From JAJYSO01 sp964451785 (GTDB lineage: Bacteria > Bacteroidota > Bacteroidia > Flavobacteriales > Flavobacteriaceae), in assembly GCA_964451785.1 (NCBI GenBank), contig CAYVJG010000013.1, positions 1-64,000 on the forward strand: DNA of 64,000 nt, given 5' to 3'. Position numbers and translations under genes: made by a program. Below the pieces are notes generated by a model. It did not search any database, was not told where the DNA came from, and saw only the letters and a list, made by a program, of their open reading frames with translations. How positions within the stretch are numbered: the first letter of the stretch is position 1; each line of letters opens with the position of its first letter. This document shows, in pieces, positions 54,521 to 63,128 of the stretch.

Positions 54521-55884
54521 TTTCTAATTATTGATATTAAAGAAAAGAGAGAAGAATTAATCTCCACTTTTTTTAAAGTCATTAAGACTAAAAAAGTATT
54601 CCAAATAAAATATGAAATCAAACTTGCTATGGCAGCTCCTTCCATTCCATATTCAGGAATTAGAATAAAGTTAAACACAATATTGATTATAGCAGACAAG
54701 ATTAAACCCCATAAAACAGTTTTCTCATAACCGGTCATATTTAGGATTATACCCGAAGGACCGGAAATTACATTTACCAAATGAGCTCCACCAAGAATTA
54801 AAAGTACAGTATATCCTTGCGTAAACTCTTCTCCAAAAACAGTAGATAAAATATAATCTCCAAATAAATAATATGTGCAAAATACACCCAAAGCAATTAG
54901 TGTGTTTAACACCACAGATATTGTAATGATCTTTTGCAGTTTTTGAATTTTATTTTTGTGGTACAATTGAGAAATATAAGGAGCTAACATTCCATTCAAA
55001 GCTATCAACCCAAACGACACCAAGGAAGCCCCGCGCCAGCCAATTTCATAGATTCCTACTTGTTCAGCATTCTTATACCATCCTAGCAGGATAATATCTA
55101 TTTTACTATTCACCAAATACATTCCTCCATTTAAAAGTAACGGAACTGCGACAATCCCCCATTCTTTTAATCGGTATGTTGGAGCTATTCTTTTACTCTG
55201 TTGCGGCATCTTATTAGATACCCAGTACGCACCAATTAGAAATGCTAAGGACACCGATAAAAAGTTAAGAGCCATCGCTGTTTCAGCAGTAACCCACTCC
55301 TTAGCAATGAAACTAAAGACCAATAAGGCAACAACAAAAGCACAATGCCTGATAAAATTGTCAGGAAACAACCCTAAGATGATATGTCTAAAACCTCGAA
55401 GAGTAGCTCCTTTTAAAGAGGTTAGTGCTATCGCTGGAACAAGCGCTAACCCCCAATAAAAAGTATTCAGTTTATCACTAGAAACATCCAATAATCCTGT
55501 TTGAACTAAAGCGAGGGATATTCCTATAACTAAAATAGAAGCCAAAATCACAAATACATTAGATGCATTTAGAATCCCCTTAATTTTCGCCCATTCTCCC
55601 TCAACCTCATATTTAGGAATATACCGCACCATTAGCTGGGGTAAACCAAATTGAGCAGGCAATGAAATCAGCGTGATTATAGAAAACACATAGGTATATA
55701 TTCCAAACTCATCAGCTCCAAGAATCCGTGCCAAAACAACCCCAACTATGAGCCCAAAAAAAGTTCGGCTTAACTTTAAAAGGATACTACCAATGCCTCC
55801 TTTTGCCATAGCGCTACTCTTTCTTTTAGAGATTGTATTTTTCAACAAGGGCCAAAAATCTTTAGTCATTTTTTTTATCCCCAT
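54517..55884 (-). CDS. Wzx-like oligosaccharide flippase
   Basis: The 455-residue membrane protein has twelve or more hydrophobic segments and the MATE/MOP-type signature of polysaccharide exporters (LSRTFFGLIVGVVLARILGA, IISLPAQFGLPQLMVRY-like stretch). It moves undecaprenyl-linked repeat units to the periplasm. An internal ATG after KK gives MTKDFWPLLKNTISKRKSSA, a shorter but possible start. It overlaps the following sulfotransferase gene by four bases, which hints that sulfation happens on the cytosolic side before flipping. Confidence 0.92.
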   Translation of the reverse strand: MGIKKMTKDFWPLLKNTISKRKSSAMAKGGIGSILLKLSRTFFGLIVGVVLARILGADEFGIYTYVFSIITLISLPAQFGLPQLMVRYIPKYEVEGEWAKIKGILNASNVFVILASILVIGISLALVQTGLLDVSSDKLNTFYWGLALVPAIALTSLKGATLRGFRHIILGLFPDNFIRHCAFVVALLVFSFIAKEWVTAETAMALNFLSVSLAFLIGAYWVSNKMPQQSKRIAPTYRLKEWGIVAVPLLLNGGMYLVNSKIDIILLGWYKNAEQVGIYEIGWRGASLVSFGLIALNGMLAPYISQLYHKNKIQKLQKIITISVVLNTLIALGVFCTYYLFGDYILSTVFGEEFTQGYTVLLILGGAHLVNVISGPSGIILNMTGYEKTVLWGLILSAIINIVFNFILIPEYGMEGAAIASLISYFIWNTFLVLMTLKKVEINSSLFSLISIIRK

Positions 55885-55920
55885 TAATTTATCATAATTT
55901 AACTTTTAAATATACATATA

Positions 55921-56019
55921 CTTTCGTGGTATGGTATAAAACCACTTTTAATGCGGTTCGTGTTCCGTATACCGACCCACGGAATACCGACTTACAGGAC
56001 ATCAACTCACCGAATACCG
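55921..56019. repeat. Intergenic tract with CGGAATACCG-type repeats
   Basis: GTTCCGTATACCGACC, CACGGAATACCGAC and CACCGAATACCGC are tandem-like variants. They resemble in reverse complement the TTCCGTATTC tracts elsewhere. The tract lies directly after the UDP-HexNAc dehydrogenase gene. Confidence 0.5.
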
Positions 56020-57309
56020 CTACAATCGTCCATCGACCACATCCCGATCCAGGCAGGCTTTGGTGTCAAACACCACGCCATTATTCGCAGCTAAGCTACT
56101 CATATCGAGTTCTAAAAACTCTTGATGTGCTGTTGCTAAGATGACGGCTTGGTATTTTTTTGAGAAATACAATTCTTTCTGCAGATCTATAGCTAATTCT
56201 TTTTTCACTTCTTCGGCATCAGCCCAGGGGTCATAAACGTCCACATTGACGCCAAATTGCTGTAATTCCTCATAAATATCCACCACCTTGGTGTTGCGGA
56301 TATCGGGACAGTTTTCTTTAAAGGTGATACCTAAAATCAGTACATTAGATCCCTTGATGTGCAGGTCTTTCTTGATCATCAACTTGATGGTTTTAGCTGC
56401 TACAAAAGCGCCCATCTCGTCATTGACCCGCCGTCCCGAAAGAATAACCTGCGGATGATAGCCTAAAGTCTTCGCCTTTTGTGCCAAATAATAAGGATCA
56501 ACGCCAATACAGTGTCCGCCGACGAGTCCGGGTTTAAATTTTAAAAAGTTCCACTTGGTAGCAGCGGCTTCTATCACATCGTTGGTATCAATCCCCACAC
56601 GGTCAAAGATTAATGCCAGCTCATTCACAAAAGAAATGTTCACGTCACGCTGTGCATTTTCAATGGCTTTAGACGCCTCGGCAACTTTTATATTTGGCGC
56701 CTTATGTGTGCCGGCGGTGATGATAGAGGCATACAAATCATTGACTTGCTCGGCAATTTCAGGAGTCGAACCCGAGGTAACTTTTTTAATTTTTGTCAGC
56801 GTATTGACTTTATCGCCCGGATTAATGCGTTCCGGGGAATAGCCACAATAAAAATCTTCATTAAATTTTAATCCGCTTGTTTTTTCTAATACCGGCACAC
56901 AGTCTTCCTCGGTACAGCCGGGATAAACGGTGGATTCATAGATTACCACATCACCTTGACGCAATACACGCCCCAACATTTCAGAAGCTTTTAATAATGG
57001 CGTCAAATCGGGACTTTTAAATTCATCAATAGGCGTTGGCACGGTGACAATATAGGTGTTGTAATCCTTCAAATCATCCACGTTTGCAGAAAAACGCAAT
57101 CCGACAGCATCCTTCTCTTTTCCGGTCTCTATGACCTGACGGAGTTCGTTTAAATTAGCCTCCTGCGTGCGGTCTTGGCCTCGACTGAGTTCTTCCACAC
57201 GCTCAAGATTAATATCAAATCCTAAAACATCGTAGTGCTTCCCAAATTCTATGGCTAAGGGCAACCCTACGTAACCTAATCCGATAATGGCAATTTTATG
57301 GTTATTCAT
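56020..57309 (-). CDS. UDP-HexNAc 6-dehydrogenase (WbpA/TviB-like nucleotide sugar dehydrogenase)
   Basis: The 429-residue enzyme from ATG 57309 (the open frame runs 25 codons further through a repeat tract) oxidises C6 of a UDP-sugar to the acid using NAD. Motifs are IGLGYVGLPLA at about 9-19, YSPERINPGDKVNTL and the catalytic Cys in VGGHCIGVDPYY. The TviB/WbpA subgroup usually acts on UDP-GlcNAc or UDP-GalNAc, giving an amino-uronic acid. The sulfotransferases and this enzyme together predict a sulfated acidic polymer. A broken second copy lies immediately upstream. Confidence 0.92.
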   Translation of the reverse strand: MNNHKIAIIGLGYVGLPLAIEFGKHYDVLGFDINLERVEELSRGQDRTQEANLNELRQVIETGKEKDAVGLRFSANVDDLKDYNTYIVTVPTPIDEFKSPDLTPLLKASEMLGRVLRQGDVVIYESTVYPGCTEEDCVPVLEKTSGLKFNEDFYCGYSPERINPGDKVNTLTKIKKVTSGSTPEIAEQVNDLYASIITAGTHKAPNIKVAEASKAIENAQRDVNISFVNELALIFDRVGIDTNDVIEAAATKWNFLKFKPGLVGGHCIGVDPYYLAQKAKTLGYHPQVILSGRRVNDEMGAFVAAKTIKLMIKKDLHIKGSNVLILGITFKENCPDIRNTKVVDIYEELQQFGVNVDVYDPWADAEEVKKELAIDLQKELYFSKKYQAVILATAHQEFLELDMSSLAANNGVVFDTKACLDRDVVDGRL

Positions 57310-57318
57310 AGTGTGTTT

Positions 57319-57383
57319 AGTTAATGTGCTCTGTGTTCTGTATTCTGTGTTCCGTATACTGATTACTGACTTACTGAATACCA
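57319..57383. repeat. TTCTGTATTCTGTGTTCCG microsatellite tract
   Basis: Alternating TGTGTTC, TGTATTC and CCGTATAC units, similar to those at 33997 and 30050. It lies between the intact and the broken dehydrogenase copies and is translated in the spurious N-terminal extension of the intact one. Confidence 0.75.
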
Positions 57384-58014
57384 TTACAATCTCTCGTCCA
57401 CTAAATCTCTATCGAGAATAGCTTTAGTATCAAAGATAACGACTCCATTTTGTTTACAGTCAGCGAAATCAAAGGTCGTAAATTCCTTGTGAGCTACCCC
57501 TACAATAATAGTTTCATAATCGACAGATTCGTCAACCTCAGCAATAATATCTAAGCCATATTCGTGTTTCACTTCTTCGGCATTAGCCCAAGGGTCATAA
57601 ATATCGACATCAGTACCAAATTCTTGAAGTTCTTTATAGATATCCACCACTTTGGTGTTGCGAATATCGGGACAGTTTTCTTTAAAGGTTACTTCTAAAA
57701 TCAGTACATTAGATCCTTTGATGTGCAGGTCTTTCTTGATCATCAACTTGATGGTTTTGGCTGCTATAAAAGTGTCCATCTCATCATTGACACGCCGTAC
57801 CGAAAGAATAACCTGCGAATGATAGCCTAAAGTCTTCGCCTTTTGTGCCAAATAATAAGGATCAACTCCTATACAGTGTCCGCCCTACGAGTTCGGGTTT
57901 ATACTTTTACTTTAAGAAGTTATATTTAGTACCGGCAGTCTCGAGTACATCGTTAGTGTCGATACCTACGTGATCAAAAATCAATGCCAACTCATTAACT
58001 GTTACTCCAAGATT
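57384..58014 (-). pseudogene. Second nucleotide sugar dehydrogenase, degenerate
   Basis: The C-terminal 155 residues are open (57851-57384) and closely match the intact neighbour, with the shared stretch IKLMIKKDLHIKGSNVLIL. Upstream, homology continues as VNELALIFDHVGIDTNDV and AGTKYNFLK to about 58014, but is broken by a six-base insertion that adds a stop after FLK and by an extra G in the region of the catalytic VGGHC. The N-terminal NAD domain is absent. It begins directly after the cysN stop. Confidence 0.9.
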
Positions 58015-58033
58015 TAAGTTGTCAACGCCTTAC

Positions 58034-59290
58034 TTACACTAACATCCCTGCAGCAACGGTTTCTTTAGTGGCCGGATCAACAAGAATGATACTTCCTGTG
58101 GTTCTATTTTCAAGATAAGGGTCAGTCATTAACGGCTGAGTGGTGCGTACTGTGACACGTGCAATATCATTCATACTAAGGTTTGCATCGTCTGTAATTC
58201 TATCGTAAGTATTCACATCTACTTTATAGACTACATTTTTTACCATAGCAACTTGTTCATTAGCAGCATGCATCAAAATATATTTTGTACGTGGACGTGC
58301 GGTTTTATCATTTAGCCAGCACAACATGACATCAAATTCTTGTTTGAGTTCTGGTTGGTTATTCACCTTAACAATCATATCGCCACGGCTAATATCAAAA
58401 TCATCTTCTAGAGTCATGGCTACGGACATTGGGGCATAGGCTTCTTCCAAATCTACTTCATCCAAATTCATGGTTTTAATTTTAGATGTAAACCCTGAAG
58501 GGAGAATGGTCACCTCATCACCTACGCGATAAATGCCACTCGCAATACGACCTGCATAACCGCGGTAATCTTCAAAACCTTTGCGTTGTGGACGCAAGAC
58601 TGTTTGTACCGGGAAGCGGGCGTCGATTTTATTAATATCACTACTGATATGTAAAGTTTCTAACTCATGGAGTAAAGGAGAACCTTGAAACCAATCCATG
58701 TTTTCAGAACGATTCACCACATTATCCCCCACTAAAGCACTGATAGGAATAAAACGAATATCTTTAATGTTGAGTTTAGAAGAAATTTTTTCAAACTGCT
58801 TAAGGATATCATTATAAACGGCTTCGCTATAATCTACCAAATCCATTTTATTGACACACACCAACAAGTGAGGAATATTGAGTAAGGAAGCGATAAAAGC
58901 ATGACGTTTAGTTTGCTCAAGCACCCCGTGACGTGCATCTATCAAAATAACAGCAGCGTTAGCCGTTGAGGCACCTGTCACCATATTTCGTGTATATTCG
59001 ATGTGTCCGGGCGTATCGGCAATGATAAACTTGCGTTTAGGGGTATTAAAATAGCGGTAAGCCACATCAATAGTGATGCCTTGTTCACGTTCATCGCGTA
59101 AACCATCGGTAAACATAGCCAAGTCAATTTGGTCGTGTCCCTTTTTTTTACTGGTATTTTCAATAGAGGTTAGTTGATCCTCAAAAATTGATTTTGAATC
59201 GTATAATAAGCGTCCTATAAGTGTACTTTTCCCGTCGTCTACACTTCCACAAGTGGTAAAACGCAAGAGTTGATTATTGTTAATCTCCAT
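58034..59290 (-). CDS. cysN: Sulfate adenylyltransferase subunit 1 (GTPase subunit)
   Basis: The 418-residue translation-factor-like GTPase couples GTP hydrolysis to APS formation by CysD. Motifs are GSVDDGKS at 15-22, the switch segment DEREQGITIDVAYRYF, DTPGHIEYTRNMVTGAS and CVNKMDLVD. There is no fused kinase domain; CysC is encoded separately. It is separated from cysD by about 490 bases holding a broken four-helix-bundle gene, although in most genomes the two are adjacent. Length is normal for the Bacteroidota form. Confidence 0.96.
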   Translation of the reverse strand: MEINNNQLLRFTTCGSVDDGKSTLIGRLLYDSKSIFEDQLTSIENTSKKKGHDQIDLAMFTDGLRDEREQGITIDVAYRYFNTPKRKFIIADTPGHIEYTRNMVTGASTANAAVILIDARHGVLEQTKRHAFIASLLNIPHLLVCVNKMDLVDYSEAVYNDILKQFEKISSKLNIKDIRFIPISALVGDNVVNRSENMDWFQGSPLLHELETLHISSDINKIDARFPVQTVLRPQRKGFEDYRGYAGRIASGIYRVGDEVTILPSGFTSKIKTMNLDEVDLEEAYAPMSVAMTLEDDFDISRGDMIVKVNNQPELKQEFDVMLCWLNDKTARPRTKYILMHAANEQVAMVKNVVYKVDVNTYDRITDDANLSMNDIARVTVRTTQPLMTDPYLENRTTGSIILVDPATKETVAAGMLV

Positions 59291-59344
59291 AATAATTGTT
59301 TTAGGTTTTAAGCGGTAGGCTGTAGCCCTATTGTATATAGTTTA

Positions 59345-59706
59345 TTACTTACGGCTAGACTGTAGCCTTTGGCTTAAACTGTATAATTTCTTTTTAACTA
59401 AGTTAATATCCTTTATTAGATTTAAATAAGGTTCTTTTTTAATCATTTTTAAATCAAAACACAAGAGTACAAAATATTCAATTTCATGAGCGAACCCCAA
59501 AGAAATTTGAATAAATCTATTAAATTCTTTATCTGACTTTCTTCTACAGCCTCACTAAAGTTAGAGGGAATAGAATAAGCGGCACGTTGCATCTGAGAGA
59601 CAATTTGATAACGCTCTGAATGTGCTAATTCTCTCGTTAAATCATAAATATTTAGTACCAGTTGATGACTGAGCTTCCATATTTCATATTTTTTAAAATC
59701 TCTCAT
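59345..59706 (-). pseudogene. Four-helix-bundle protein (S23/IVS-type), frameshifted
   Basis: The first 51 codons give MRDFKKYEIWKLSHQLVLNI and AYSIPSNFSE, typical of this small family. Then one G is missing at 59550-59551 (CC on the plus strand). In the other frame the protein continues CRRKSDKEFNRFIQISLGFA and KLYSLSQRLQSSRK to a stop at 59345. The full protein would be about 121 residues. The function of the family is unknown; copies often sit inside other operons or rRNA genes. Repeat fragments like GGTAGGCTGTAGCC flank it. Confidence 0.88.
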
Positions 59707-59782
59707 GGTTTGACTGTAGGCGGTAGTCGGCAGGCTGTAATTTATGGCTTATAGCCTATAGCTTACAGCTTAATGCCTGCTA
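59707..59782. repeat. Flanking GGCTGTAG-type repeat
   Basis: GTAGGCGGTAGTCGGCAGGC and GGCTTATAGCCTATAGC are related to AGCGGTAGGCTGTAGCC at 59311-59328, on the other side of the four-helix-bundle gene. Confidence 0.5.
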
Positions 59783-60688
59783 CTAAAAGTACCCTTGTTT
59801 TTTACGGTCTTCCATAGCTGATTCAGAGCGTTTGTCATCAGAACGGTTACCGCGTTCAGTTTGGCGCATGGTGGCTACTTCTGCCGTAATTTTTTCAAGC
59901 GTATCAGCATCGCTTTCTATACCGCCGGTAATGTTAATGTCACCAAGCGTACGGAAACGGATTTTTTTAGTTACTACTTCCTCCCCTTTTTCTACATTAA
60001 TCAGTTCAGAATAAGGCAGCCAAGTCCCATTTCTCCAAATCACTTCACGTTCATGTGCAAAATATAGGGATGGTAATTTAATATTCTCTCTTGTGATATA
60101 ATTCCACACATCCATTTCTGTAAAATTACTAATAGGGAAAGCACGGAAATGTTCACCCTCAAAATACTTTCCATTTAGTAAATTCCACAATTCAGGACGT
60201 TGATTTTTAGGATCCCATTGACCAAAGTCATTGCGGTGTGAAAAGAAGCGTTCTTTAGCACGGGCTTTCTCTTCATCACGACGTCCGCCACCAATAGCAC
60301 AATCTACTTTATTCTCCTCAATAGCATCCAACAAGGTGGTGATTTGCAAGGCATTACGCGTTGCATTTTTACCGCGTTCTTCAACAACTCGACCTTCATC
60401 AATAGCTTGCTGAACTGAGCCCACTATTAAATCTGCACCTAGCTCATCTACCAGAGCATCTCTAAAAGCAATGGTTTCCGGGAAATTATGCCCCGTATCC
60501 ACATGCATCAGAGGGAAAGGGATTTTATTGGGATAAAACGCCTTTTTAGCTAAATGGGTCACTAAAGCCGAATCTTTTCCGCCTGAAAATAAGATGACAG
60601 GGTTATCAAATTGTGCATACACCTCTCTCAAGATATAAATGGCTTCTGATTCGAGTTCGTCAAGATAGTTCAGATAGTAACTACTCAT
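59783..60688 (-). CDS. cysD: Sulfate adenylyltransferase subunit 2
   Basis: The 301-residue PP-loop ATPase makes adenosine 5'-phosphosulfate (APS) from ATP and sulfate together with CysN. The ATP-binding motif is FSGGKDSALV (SGGKDS at 35-40), followed by MHVDTGHNFPETIAFRD and the CysD-specific GGGRRDEEKARAKERFFSHR. It overlaps cysC by four bases (ATGA). Its order cysC-cysD and the nearby permease and cysQ suggest one sulfate-activation operon leading into the sulfotransferase locus. Confidence 0.97.
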   Translation of the reverse strand: MSSYYLNYLDELESEAIYILREVYAQFDNPVILFSGGKDSALVTHLAKKAFYPNKIPFPLMHVDTGHNFPETIAFRDALVDELGADLIVGSVQQAIDEGRVVEERGKNATRNALQITTLLDAIEENKVDCAIGGGRRDEEKARAKERFFSHRNDFGQWDPKNQRPELWNLLNGKYFEGEHFRAFPISNFTEMDVWNYITRENIKLPSLYFAHEREVIWRNGTWLPYSELINVEKGEEVVTKKIRFRTLGDINITGGIESDADTLEKITAEVATMRQTERGNRSDDKRSESAMEDRKKQGYF

Positions 60689-61293
60689 AATTGTTTCAGT
60701 TTTTTGTTATTCAATAAATAATTTAGCACTTCTCGTGCACAGTCATCTACACTTTTAGATGTTGTATGTAAAACGATATCCGGGTTTACGGGTTCTTCAT
60801 AAGGCGCATCAAGACCTGTAAAGTTAGTTATTTCACCTTGGCGTGCTTTTTTATACAAGCCTTTAACATCACGCCGCTCACACTCTTCATAAGAGGTAGC
60901 TACATGAATTTCTACAAAGTTATAATTTTCAACTATTTCTGCAATCATTCTTCGATCTTTAGCTAAAGGCGACACAAAAGCACCTAACACAACAATCCCT
61001 GCATCTAGAAATAACTTAGAGACTTCCGCAATGCGGCGCAAATTTTCATGTCTATCTTCTGCAGTAAAACTCAGCCCTTTATTTAACCCTGTTCGCACAT
61101 TATCGCCATCGAGCAAATAAGTATGTATACCCTGCTCTAACAATAAGTGCTCAACACGTCCTGCGATTGTTGATTTTCCAGATCCAGACAAACCTGTAAA
61201 CCACACCAAGAGCGATTTGTGTTGATTCTGTTTATTACGCATTCTTTTATCAACTTTATGCTGATGTGGAATAATATGGAGTTTTTCTTTCAT
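60685..61293 (-). CDS. cysC: Adenylyl-sulfate kinase
   Basis: The 202-residue kinase phosphorylates APS to 3'-phosphoadenosine 5'-phosphosulfate (PAPS), the sulfate donor of sulfotransferases. It has the P-loop GLSGSGKST at 34-42, LLDGDNVRTGLNKGLSF and the lid-region TGLDAPYEEPVNPDIV. PAPS is needed here for sulfation, since no PAPS reductase gene is in view. It starts five bases after the permease stop codon and overlaps cysD. Confidence 0.97.
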   Translation of the reverse strand: MKEKLHIIPHQHKVDKRMRNKQNQHKSLLVWFTGLSGSGKSTIAGRVEHLLLEQGIHTYLLDGDNVRTGLNKGLSFTAEDRHENLRRIAEVSKLFLDAGIVVLGAFVSPLAKDRRMIAEIVENYNFVEIHVATSYEECERRDVKGLYKKARQGEITNFTGLDAPYEEPVNPDIVLHTTSKSVDDCAREVLNYLLNNKKLKQL

Positions 61294-61298
61294 AATGA

Positions 61299-63086
61299 TT
61301 ACAATTGGTAGTAGAATAGGATAAATCCTAGAGTTAAGATTGAATAAATAACAGTAAACGGCGTGCCTATTTTTAAATAATCTTTAAACTTATAGCCTCC
61401 AGGTCCGTAGACCATTAAATTTGTTTGATAACTAAACGGCGAGTGAAAAGATGCCGAAGCAGCAAAAGCAATAGCTATAAACAAAGCGGTCATATTGAGC
61501 TCAGGTGTTTGCATACCAATGGCATAGCCAATAGGGAAAACAATAGACACTGCGGCCACATGGGTTACAAATGAAGTCAGAATTAAGGTGATCAAATACA
61601 CACCAACTACAAGGCCAATATTTCCAAGTGGTTTAAAGAATTCCATAAAGCCCTCTGCTAATACTTTAGCCGTTCCGGATTCTATTAAAGCTGTACTAAA
61701 AGCCAAAGATGATACTAAAACTACTAATAAGCTAATATCTAACTGATTTTTCATTTCTTGAACAGATAACAACTTAGTAGCTACCATATAAGTAGTGAGT
61801 AATATCAAGGCAAAAAACAAGTCTATAGCTCCCAGTCCCATTGCTAAAACAAGTGCTAAAAGAACTAATACAAAGCCTTTTTTACCTAATTTATTAGCTT
61901 GTTTAGTTTTGCGAATAGTTGATATTAAATAAATCGCATTACAGGCCCTATTGCGCTTTACAAACTGCTCTCCCGGGTTAATCAAAAGCAAATCCCCTGC
62001 TTCCAAAATAACTTCTCCTATTTTTCCTCTTAGTTTTTCGCCATTTCTATGTACAGCAACTACGGCAGCATCATAACGTTCTCTAAATTGGATCTTTTTC
62101 AAAGTTTGTCCAATCAATTCAGAATTATAAGGAATCACTGCTTCTTGTAAATTCAGACGATGTAATTCATCTGACCCGTCGTTTTTTATTGGCAAAGTAA
62201 AGTCTTTATGTCTATCTAATAATTCAATTACATTCTGAGTTTCTCCAGCAAAAACTAAAATATCACCGGCGCAAATTTCATCAGTAGGTTTTACCGGAGA
62301 AATACTCTGTTTGTGTCTGATAATTTCAAAAAGATAAACTTCATTTAGGTTTCTCAAATTAGCATCCTGTACCGTTTGCCCAATTATAGAGGCATTTTGT
62401 ACCACTTTGAGCTCAATTAAGTACTCTCGTGGTGCTGACTTTACTGTATTTAATAATTCAACATTATTAGGCAACAATTTATACCCCCAAAAATAAAGAA
62501 ATACTATACCGCCAATAGTCACAAGTAATCCAGGTAATAGATAATCTATAAACCCTGGAGTGGGCATATTTTTAGAGACAATTAATCCATTTAAAACTAA
62601 GTTTGTAGAAGTTCCTATAACCGTCATCATTCCTCCTACAATTGCAGCAAAAGACAAAGGGATTAGCAACTTGGAAGGCGAGATATTATGTCGCTTTGAC
62701 CACTGATAAACATAAGGTAAAAATAAAGCGACAATAGGTGTATTATTCAGAAATGAAGACAAGCCTGAAACACCCAGTGTCATTCTCAACATAAAGCTTT
62801 TACCTGTTTGAGCACTTGCAAAAAGCTTATCCATCCAGGCGATAAGGTTAAAATGCTCTTTAATACCTGCCGTAATAAAAATAAGTAAGAATATACTCAA
62901 AATAGACTTGTTTGCCAATGCATCCAAAAAGTCTTCAATTTGTATGATATTCAACAACAAAAATAAGAGTACTGCAGCAAAAAACAAGGCTGCAGGTCTT
63001 AACTTATCTAAAAGTAAGAATATAACTAAGACAATAACAACGAGAATCACAACGACTTGTTGTGCAACTAAAGGCAGTGTGAACAT
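61299..63086 (-). CDS. SLC13-type permease with TrkA-C domains, probable sulfate transporter
   Basis: The 595-residue membrane protein has about eleven hydrophobic segments in two groups (residues 1-195 and 400-595), separated by two cytosolic TrkA-C domains (about 205-290 and 305-390; for example EYLIELKVVQNASIIGQTVQ). The conserved SGLSSFLNNTPIVALFLPYV and SFVTHVAAVSIVFPIGYAIG match the DASS/SLC13 family substrate motifs. It sits directly upstream of cysC and downstream of cysQ, so sulfate is the expected substrate. Transport is probably Na+-coupled, as in the family. Confidence 0.88.
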   Translation of the reverse strand: MFTLPLVAQQVVVILVVIVLVIFLLLDKLRPAALFFAAVLLFLLLNIIQIEDFLDALANKSILSIFLLIFITAGIKEHFNLIAWMDKLFASAQTGKSFMLRMTLGVSGLSSFLNNTPIVALFLPYVYQWSKRHNISPSKLLIPLSFAAIVGGMMTVIGTSTNLVLNGLIVSKNMPTPGFIDYLLPGLLVTIGGIVFLYFWGYKLLPNNVELLNTVKSAPREYLIELKVVQNASIIGQTVQDANLRNLNEVYLFEIIRHKQSISPVKPTDEICAGDILVFAGETQNVIELLDRHKDFTLPIKNDGSDELHRLNLQEAVIPYNSELIGQTLKKIQFRERYDAAVVAVHRNGEKLRGKIGEVILEAGDLLLINPGEQFVKRNRACNAIYLISTIRKTKQANKLGKKGFVLVLLALVLAMGLGAIDLFFALILLTTYMVATKLLSVQEMKNQLDISLLVVLVSSLAFSTALIESGTAKVLAEGFMEFFKPLGNIGLVVGVYLITLILTSFVTHVAAVSIVFPIGYAIGMQTPELNMTALFIAIAFAASASFHSPFSYQTNLMVYGPGGYKFKDYLKIGTPFTVIYSILTLGFILFYYQL

Positions 63087-63128
63087 ATGGACGTTTATCG
63101 GTTTATATTGGCGACTTACTCAATAGCT

